Shown here piece by piece: positions 30,669 through 35,363 of a DNA stretch of 35,363 nucleotides (positions are counted from its first letter, which is position 1; each line of letters begins with the position of its first letter). Where the stretch lies: assembly GCF_001429545.1 (NCBI RefSeq), contig NZ_LMSP01000044.1, positions 364,632 to 399,994 of the forward strand, read 5' to 3'. Made by a program: the position numbers and the translations under genes. The notes under the pieces are model-generated. The model did not search any database and was not told the DNA's origin. It saw nothing but the letters and a program-made list of their open reading frames with translations. Origin of the DNA: Paenibacillus sp. Soil787 (GTDB taxonomy: Bacteria; Bacillota; Bacilli; Paenibacillales; NBRC-103111).

Positions 30669-30830
30669 CAGTAAGAACGATAGTTCAAATCACGACATGA
30701 CACGGCGCCGGTACAGGATCGGCTGCCATTGCCCGTTAAACTAACGAGTACGATATCTCAACAGCGGGCAGAAGGCAGTCGATCACTTTTGGATCGGCTG
30801 CCTTTATTCAGCTAACTGTAGTAATGCTGC
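30663..30830 (+). repeat. Tandem family A repeat: two stems, three sites, no gene between
   Basis: Order: degenerate left site (TTTAACAGTAAGAACG ATAGTTCAAAT); stem GGCGCCG/CGGCTGCC; middle site CGTTAAACTAACGAGTACG ATATCTCAACAG; second stem AAGGCAGTCGATC/GATCGGCTGCCTT; last site ATTCAGCTAACTG TAGTAATGC. This is what remains if the gene between two neighbouring copies is lost. Confidence 0.8.
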
Positions 30831-30900
30831 TTCGGCACGTTTTGAATTTGGATACCTTTGCTGAACGGAGGGATAATATACAAAAAAAGGTATTGGTAAA

Positions 30901-31382
30901 ATGAAAAAAATTCTGATTTTGTTATGTCTGATGACAACTTTTTCGAGTATGGCTATATCCCACGCACAGCCACTTGAAGGAACAAATGCTTGCAGCCTTA
31001 TTTTAAATGCTAAAGATAATGTTCCTTCTATTAATGCAAAAGGCGTGGCTCTTCTTATCCCATCAAAAGGTTGTTTAGCTCTGGAAAAATAAGCTTAAGC
31101 ATTCATGCTCAATACTTGCCAGATCCCTCTTCTATGGGGAGCTATGACCGTTATGAAGGCTTTGCTCAAGTACCTGGTGTTATCAGTTGGAGATTCACAT
31201 TATACCCCATATATGATTATCAAAAAGATCCAACATGGGCTGGAAGGTTGGATGAAATTTCTGGTCCATACTTAGAAAATGCTTCTGTACAAGTTCGTCT
31301 ATCTAATTCAAAAGAAAATACACTAGGACCCATTGTTTTAGAGAACCACATGGAAAACTGTAACTTCCAGGTATCTCGCTAA
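30901..31382 (+). pseudogene. Secreted protein gene broken by a one-base frameshift
   Basis: The first frame encodes a signal peptide (MKKILILLCLMTTFSSMAIS, HAQ) and NACSLILNAKDNVPSINAKG, and stops at 31092. In the next frame the sequence continues as ISLSIHAQYLPDPSSMGSYD, VPGVISWRFTLYPIYDYQKD and a Cys near the end, stopping at 31382. Adding one A to the A5 run at about 31084-31088 joins LALEK to ISLSIHAQ, giving an exported protein of about 160 residues. No family recognised. The defect could be genuine or a sequencing slip. The final TAA comes from a repeat site. Confidence 0.55.
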
Positions 31383-31415
31383 CTGATGTCTATCGCAGGG
31401 CAGGATAGTATAAAG
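31376..31415 (+). repeat. Collapsed family A copy without stem
   Basis: CTCGCTAACTGATGTC and GCAGGGCAGG ATAGTATAAAG look like the left half of a left site joined to the end of a right site, with stem and inner arms missing. Confidence 0.5.
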
Positions 31416-31464
31416 TCTTAGCAACATAAAAATGATTATTGGTTGGAAGCAGGAGGCAGAGCAA

Positions 31465-32097
31465 ATGAGGCAAATTTGTCTGAAACAATTGTTGGTCATT
31501 TTGTGTTGTTTCGTTTTCCTCTTAGCTTGTAATTCTGAAAGTGTAGTCACAAAACAAAAAGAATTTACAAGTGAAGAATTGCGAGTAATACAGGAAAAGT
31601 TAAGAAATTACTGGGATGAATTAGGGCGAACATATTCCATTAGGATAATGTCTGTTGGTACAACGCAAGAACACCTTGAGATAGAGATTAGAAAGTTTGG
31701 TGAATTTGAAAAGAATCTGTCTGGGGAAGAAATAAATTCAATTAAAAAATCACTGTTTAAATTTGTTGGTCAGGAGTTTCCCTTGAACCTTGAAGTTATT
31801 CAATGTTGTAGACAAGAAGCCAATATTATAGGCGAAATCATCAAAACTGATATGGTCAATAAAAAAGTTCTTATTGAAAATCAAGAAAAGAAGGCAGGGA
31901 ATAGTGATAATCCAGATGCGACTTGGGTTACTTTAACTGAAGATGGAATAATATTGGCAAAGGATAGTAAACAGTTACAGGTATTTAGCGATTTATCTAT
32001 TGGTCAACAGGTTAAGGCATGGTCAGTGGGTATTAGCTTTCTAAGTTACCCTGGTCAAGCTGCAGTGGTAAAAATTGAATTACAATCAAATAAGTAA
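31465..32097 (+). CDS. DUF3221-like lipoprotein
   Basis: 210 residues from ATG 31465, fixed by GGAGG (31450-31454); the longer frame adds WKQEAEQ-type residues without a site. Signal LLVILCCFVFLLAC with lipobox LLAC. The C-terminal part (about 130-205) contains IIGEIIKTDMVNKKVLI, DATWVTLTEDGIILAKDS, and IGQQVKAWSVGISFLSYPGQ, an OB-like pattern typical of the DUF3221/YobA group of Bacillales lipoproteins. The role is unknown. Confidence 0.68.
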   Translation: MRQICLKQLLVILCCFVFLLACNSESVVTKQKEFTSEELRVIQEKLRNYWDELGRTYSIRIMSVGTTQEHLEIEIRKFGEFEKNLSGEEINSIKKSLFKFVGQEFPLNLEVIQCCRQEANIIGEIIKTDMVNKKVLIENQEKKAGNSDNPDATWVTLTEDGIILAKDSKQLQVFSDLSIGQQVKAWSVGISFLSYPGQAAVVKIELQSNK

Positions 32098-32110
32098 AAA
32101 AATAGGATTT

Positions 32111-32221
32111 CATTCAGCTAACGAAAAAGGAACAATTCAATAGCTTAATAATTGAAATAACACGAGGTTGCTGTTGTATCGAACGGTGGTCTCGTTACGC
32201 TAATGGGCAGCATAGTTGAAT
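32111..32221 (+). repeat. Family A repeat copy
   Basis: Left site CATTCAGCTAACGAAAAAGG AACAATTCAAT; unusual imperfect stem ACGAGGTTGCTGTTG/CGGTGGTCTCGT; right site GTTACGCTAATGGGCAGC ATAGTTGAAT. The GGCAGCC core is not conserved here although both sites are. Confidence 0.82.
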
Positions 32222-32301
32222 AACTTACAGTTTACGTTCCATTAGATATTCGATATTCTGAAAGTGAAAAGTTCATTAGTAAGTCGTTGGAGGTATAGCT
32301 T

Positions 32302-32880
32302 TTGAAAACTTTGATCGTAGATCGTACCGAAGTTATAGTAGGATCATTAAATATGGCTGTAGTGCACCTACATCAAAAAGATATTGGAATAATTGTAAGA
32401 GAAGAATTAGGTCATATTTTACTTATTGATACAAAAGATTGCTCTGAGATGTTCATAATGTCTAGCCTCTTTAAGCATGTCAGTGATACTAATGATGTTC
32501 TTTTTCTTCAGAGGGAAAGCCCTTCTCATGCTGATCTTTTTATATTTAATGGTGCTATTAACCCATTGAATAAAAAGATTATTAAAGAAATTAAATTAGC
32601 ACTAAAAAATATTAAATCGAAGAAGTTTGAATTAAAATTGATAAACAATCATGATGAGTCTATCTGGGATAAGTGGGAGAACTGGAAGTACGAGGAACAA
32701 TTGAGAATTCAATCCGATCATTATTTAGCTATATTGAACGCTTCGAAACTTGGGTTTGAGTTGCTGACGCATCAATGTGCTTATTTGGCTTCTTCCTATT
32801 CTGGTCATGCTCATTTTGATTGGAACTCAACTTCTACATCAATTGAGCTTATCATTCGAAACATAGCTCGAAATACTTAA
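32302..32880 (+). CDS. Hypothetical protein
   Basis: 192 residues from TTG 32302 (GGAGG at 32289-32293). No signal or membrane helix; an alpha/beta protein with KTLIVDRTEVIVGSLNMAVV, a central charged helix KEIKLALKNIKSKKFELKL, and LTHQCAYLASSYSGHAHFDW near the end. The His/Asp-rich tail could bind a metal, but I recognise no family. It stands alone between repeat copies. Confidence 0.55.
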   Translation: MKTLIVDRTEVIVGSLNMAVVHLHQKDIGIIVREELGHILLIDTKDCSEMFIMSSLFKHVSDTNDVLFLQRESPSHADLFIFNGAINPLNKKIIKEIKLALKNIKSKKFELKLINNHDESIWDKWENWKYEEQLRIQSDHYLAILNASKLGFELLTHQCAYLASSYSGHAHFDWNSTSTSIELIIRNIARNT

Positions 32881-32885
32881 GGGTT

Positions 32886-32992
32886 TATTACGCTAACGGA
32901 AACGATGCTCATTTACGACATGACGGCAGCCGGCACACGATCGGCTGCCTTTGTCTGTTGAAGTAAACCGAGGGACGGGCAGTAGAGCGTGG
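32886..32992 (+). repeat. Family A repeat copy
   Basis: Left site TATTACGCTAACGGAAACG ATGCTCATTT; stem ACGGCAGCCG-gcacacgat-CGGCTGCCT with the same loop as 21625; right site TTGAAGTAAACCGAGGGACG GGCAGTAGAGCGTGG, which looks like two right-site types fused (GAAGTAAC-type and GAGGGACGGGCAG-type). Confidence 0.85.
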
Positions 32993-33023
32993 TGACAACT
33001 GGCTGCTTTTATTATGGCTCTAA

Positions 33024-33216
33024 TTCATTTATGGTACGGTTCACCGTAATTTACCTACAACCTTACTGAGTTGTTGGCGAATTTGATATTTCAAAATACG
33101 TTGATCTAAATTTGAAACATGTAGGAGGGGGGTGGTTTTCATCAAAATGAAGTTGTTTGGATAGTGAAAGGGGTAATAGCACTTCCACCGCTCGACTATG
33201 AGTGGAATTTGGAGCG
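33024..33216 (+). repeat. Family C repeat, copy 2 (continuous)
   Basis: Matches the two blocks at 8218-8312 and 8523-8612 without their 210-base insert. It contains CGGTTCACCGTAA, GAGTTGTTGG, TATTTCAAAAT, ATCAAAATGAAGTTGTTTGG and CTTCCACCGCTCGACTATGA. Its left edge is the reverse complement of the TACGGTGAACCGTACCAT piece of family B. A TATAAT lies shortly after, at about 33247, before the next gene. Confidence 0.68.
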
Positions 33217-33299
33217 ATACGACATTATATAAATTCCAACATATGGTATAATGAGGTGACAATAATGCGTTGATGAAGGAATGATTTTTTGAGGTAGGA

Positions 33300-33482
33300 G
33301 TGAATTCATTGCAAGGGGTTTTGCTAACTTGGTTCAGTTTTTTTAGTGGCAGTTTCCTTATTTTACGATTGCTCAGTCCTTGGTCAAAGACTTATTGGAA
33401 AAAAGAGCTTACTATTGCATTTGCCCAAGCGGTTTTATTTACGATTTTTTTGTTAGTAATTTCTCAAAACAATTCAAGCTAG
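33300..33482 (+). CDS. Small membrane protein, unknown function
   Basis: 60 residues from GTG 33300 (TTG 33309 is nearly as likely given TAGGAG just before). Two hydrophobic segments, LLTWFSFFSGSFLILRLL and AFAQAVLFTIFLLVIS, are joined by a basic loop SPWSKTYWKKE. Not recognised. It is preceded by the family C block and followed closely by a lipoprotein gene, with no repeat between. Confidence 0.5.
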   Translation: MNSLQGVLLTWFSFFSGSFLILRLLSPWSKTYWKKELTIAFAQAVLFTIFLLVISQNNSS

Positions 33483-33524
33483 GTTAAACGAAAGTAAGAT
33501 CTTGTTAAAGTAAGGATGATGTAA

Positions 33525-34311
33525 ATGAAGCAGTTGATTCATATTTTGTGTGTGACTATTATACTGTTCTATATTTCAGGTTGTTCATTTAGTAATTCAA
33601 ATGGCATTTCCGAAAATACTACTTCTCAAACACCCATTTCTCTCGGACCCGCTATCCCTATATCTTTTGAGCATCCAATTGAAATAAAGGGTGACACACA
33701 CCCATTTCATTCAGACCAAGAAATTATTATACAACCTAGAAAGAATGATTGGATAGGTAATAGTGTGACCTTATATCGTATCTTGTCTTCAGCAACAAAA
33801 GAAGAAACCAATGATTTTCTTGTGAAAAAAGTGTTACCCTCGTATGTTAAAAAAATTGGAACTGCTTCAATCAATAATAGAACGTGGTCATTCCCTTGGA
33901 AAGTCCCAACTCAATCGAGTAAAGGACAATTATGGTGGGTTTTGGATTGCAGTAGAAGCTGAAAGCGGAATAGTAAGCGGTGAATCTGGGGCGACATTGA
34001 ATTATAAGAAGTTAGAGGTAACACCATCAACTGTTCAATTAGGGCAACAATTAAAGGTGATTGGCGAAGGGTTTCATAAGGACAGCGACATTGAAATTTA
34101 TTTGGAACGTGATGAACCGCAAATTCATACTAATAGGCTTGCAAAATTAGGTTCACTTCATACAAAGAATGGTTCATTTACGTATTCGCTTGAACTTTCC
34201 AAAGTGATGGATGGTCATGAGATAACTAAAGGTGAATACATTATTGGGTTTATTGTTATCCCTAAAAATGAAATAAGGCAAAGAGTTGATGCTTTTATTA
34301 AAGTTAATTAA
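33525..34311 (+). pseudogene. Lipoprotein gene broken by a one-base frameshift
   Basis: Frame one starts at ATG 33525 with a lipoprotein signal (IILFYISGCS) and runs to QLWWVLDCSRS, stop 33962. Frame two continues the protein as WIAVEAESGIVSGESGATLN, followed by an IPT/TIG-like domain (VTPSTVQLGQQLKVIGEGFH) and ends at 34311. Removing one T from the T4 run at about 33939-33942 joins WWV to WIAVEAESG. The intact product would be about 260 residues, anchored outside the cell. Function unknown; genuine mutation or sequencing error cannot be told apart. Confidence 0.6.
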
Positions 34312-34366
34312 TTTGACTTAAAAGCCGTTAAATGAAAGAGTGGATTTCATTAACCAGTAGGAGGAT

Positions 34367-34729
34367 ATGTTGAAGAAAATTATTATTATTATTTCATCTT
34401 TCCTTATAATCATTATCATCAGTTTTGCTATTTATCAATTTAATCAACCAATCCTAACGAAAAATGATGCTATAGCAAAAGCAGGTATATATCTAACTAC
34501 TGTAAATGAAAATATGAATCTTCCTTATAACACGAAGAACGTAGAAGAGAGCAGTTGGTATATCAGTAAAAACGATTTTTGGAATAAGGCAATTGGCAAT
34601 ACAAGATGGATTGGTTTTATTGATGGAGTTGGTATTGACATAAAAGCGGCTACAGGAGATTTTATTCAAATGATATTTCCACTAGATGGTGTCATAACGA
34701 AAGAGGAACATCCTGATTGGTTCAAATAA
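34367..34729 (+). CDS. Single-pass exported protein, unknown function
   Basis: 120 residues from ATG 34367; TTG 34370 has better spacing to TAGGAGG (34358-34364). An N-terminal membrane helix (IIIIISSFLIIIIISFAIYQ) is followed by an external domain with DAIAKAGIYLTTVNENMNLP and TRWIGFIDGVGIDIKAATGD, which resembles PepSY/YcdB-like exported domains only loosely. Next to another exported-protein gene. Confidence 0.55.
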   Translation: MLKKIIIIISSFLIIIIISFAIYQFNQPILTKNDAIAKAGIYLTTVNENMNLPYNTKNVEESSWYISKNDFWNKAIGNTRWIGFIDGVGIDIKAATGDFIQMIFPLDGVITKEEHPDWFK

Positions 34730-34742
34730 AAGAGAAGTTCTA

Positions 34743-34868
34743 TCCAAAGAAACCACTCCATTGTCAGGAGTGGCTTTGTCTTATATACTGATTTATATTT
34801 TATAGTCAAAACTGCACATTGTGTTTAGATACATTACTGTGAACCGTATCATAAATGACGGGTCAGTT
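34743..34868 (+). repeat. Family B repeat, copy 3, with terminator hairpin
   Basis: Hairpin AAAGAAACCACTCC-attgtca-GGAGTGGCTTT (34746-34777), then TACTGATTTATATT, TATAGTCAAA, GTGTTTAGATACATTACTG, TGAACCGTATCATAAATGAC, GGTCAGTT. It runs directly into a family A copy, as at 20889 and 10331. Confidence 0.75.
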
Positions 34869-34972
34869 CATTGAGCTAACGAGAAACGATAGTTCAATAA
34901 CATCAAGAGGAGGCTGCCGAAATTAACACTATCGGCGGCCTTCTTAGTTAAACGGGCAGTTATCTTATATTA
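34869..34972 (+). repeat. Family A repeat copy
   Basis: Left site CATTGAGCTAACGAGAAACG ATAGTTCAAT; stem GAGGCTGCCGA/TCGGCGGCCTTC; right site TAGTTAAACGGGCAG TTATCTTATATT. Confidence 0.85.
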
Positions 34973-35045
34973 AATATTGTTTGTATACAATCAGTTACTA
35001 GTGATATAAAATGGGTTTAATTCCCAACCGAAATGAGGGATTCAA

Positions 35046-35363
35046 ATGTCATGCTTCATTTGTGAAAAGCATTCAGGTAATACTAATCAACCTCCTGGTG
35101 GGTACATTTACGAAGATGAATACTGGATGGTTTGCCATTTTCCTGCCCAGCAATCTATTTTAGGGCGAATAGTTTTAGAATCAAAGCGCCACTTCCTCGA
35201 CTTTTCACAAATGACAGAAGAAGAAGCTTCTTCTTACGGAGTTTTGCTTAAAAAGCTGTACTCTGCAATCAAAGAGGTCACTGAAGCAGAACGGGTGTAC
35301 TCACTAGTAACAATTGATGGTGTTCCTCATTTTCATGCACATTTTATTCCTCGAAAAAGCGAT
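35046..35363 (+). CDS. HIT family protein, 3' truncated by the window edge
   Basis: 106 residues visible from ATG 35046 (GAGGGA upstream). It begins MSCFICEKHSGN, with a CxxC pair, continues RIVLESKRHFLDFSQMTEEE, and carries the nucleotide-phosphate-binding triad HFHAHFIPR (HxHxH) near the right edge. HIT proteins hydrolyse or transfer nucleoside phosphates (Hint/Fhit/GalT-like). The specific substrate is unknown. It is the last cassette-type gene in view. Confidence 0.88.
   Translation, partial: MSCFICEKHSGNTNQPPGGYIYEDEYWMVCHFPAQQSILGRIVLESKRHFLDFSQMTEEEASSYGVLLKKLYSAIKEVTEAERVYSLVTIDGVPHFHAHFIPRKSD

Noticed and set aside
33041..33262. Minus-strand ORF of 73 codons
   Set aside because: It is the family C repeat read backwards. 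The shared VERWK-like segment follows from nucleotide identity and there is no ribosome site.
7567..34972. CRISPR array
   Set aside because: The repeats are spaced by whole genes, vary between copies and have internal symmetry at two scales; there are no uniform short spacers and no cas genes.
7567..34972. Family A copies as plain rho-independent terminators only
   Set aside because: The stems could terminate transcription and a few have T-runs, but this does not explain the conserved paired 28-bp sites on both sides, the fixed orientation, or the solitary sites. REP/MITE-type dispersal remains a live alternative and is named in the main finding.
1..35363. tRNA, rRNA or riboswitch genes, and a recombinase gene
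   Set aside because: No tRNA-like cloverleaf, rRNA stretch or known riboswitch motif was recognised by eye, and no protein here shows tyrosine- or serine-recombinase motifs. Eye inspection cannot exclude diverged cases.

Overview
The window looks like a low-GC, endospore-forming Gram-positive of the Paenibacillus/Bacillales type. The evidence is a small acid-soluble spore protein gene with a sigma-G promoter, a GerA germination-protein fragment, an S-layer-homology (SLH) fragment, lipoproteins, strong GGAGG ribosome sites and frequent TTG/GTG starts. This is a class-level inference; no species can be named.

Bases 1-7300 look like an ordinary chromosome with genes on both strands: a nitroreductase (5' truncated) and azoreductase, a GNAT enzyme, a gerA remnant, a small redox cluster (DsrE-like, hypothetical, glutaredoxin, Crp/Fnr regulator) with a near-consensus Crp/Fnr box, a VOC protein, an ABC-class ATPase, and a tiny peptide gene with its own terminator.

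From about 7560 to the right edge the character changes. Almost every gene is on the + strand, stands alone, has its own ribosome site and is unrelated to its neighbours: ECF sigma plus membrane partner, cupin, orotate phosphoribosyltransferase, several GNATs, GyrI-like domain, methyltransferase, two P-loop kinases, pentapeptide-repeat protein, LRR protein, GrpB, HIT, and many small secreted, lipo- or membrane proteins of unknown function. Most are separated by copies of one 75-110 bp imperfect palindrome, nearly all in one orientation. Each full copy has a left site and a right site, each close to 28 bp, around a GC-rich stem usually built on GGCAGCCG/CGGCTGCC. Each site is itself an inverted pair: arm ATTGAACTA, about 10 bp of spacer, arm TAGTTCAAT. 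This two-simple-site plan resembles integron attC sites, or pairs of tyrosine-recombinase core sites, and the layout resembles an integron cassette array. No integrase is visible in the window.

The array is interrupted by a large secreted lyase gene (13733-16606) and by a patch at 24900-27460 (spore protein, minus-strand ORF, group II intron tail, SLH fragment). It also shows decay: two GNAT genes with internal deletions, two genes with single-base frameshifts, a phosphotransferase fragment fused to another gene, a tandem repeat with no gene between its copies, and solitary sites. Two further dispersed repeats occur: family B (10331, 20889, 34743) and family C (8218 and 33024).
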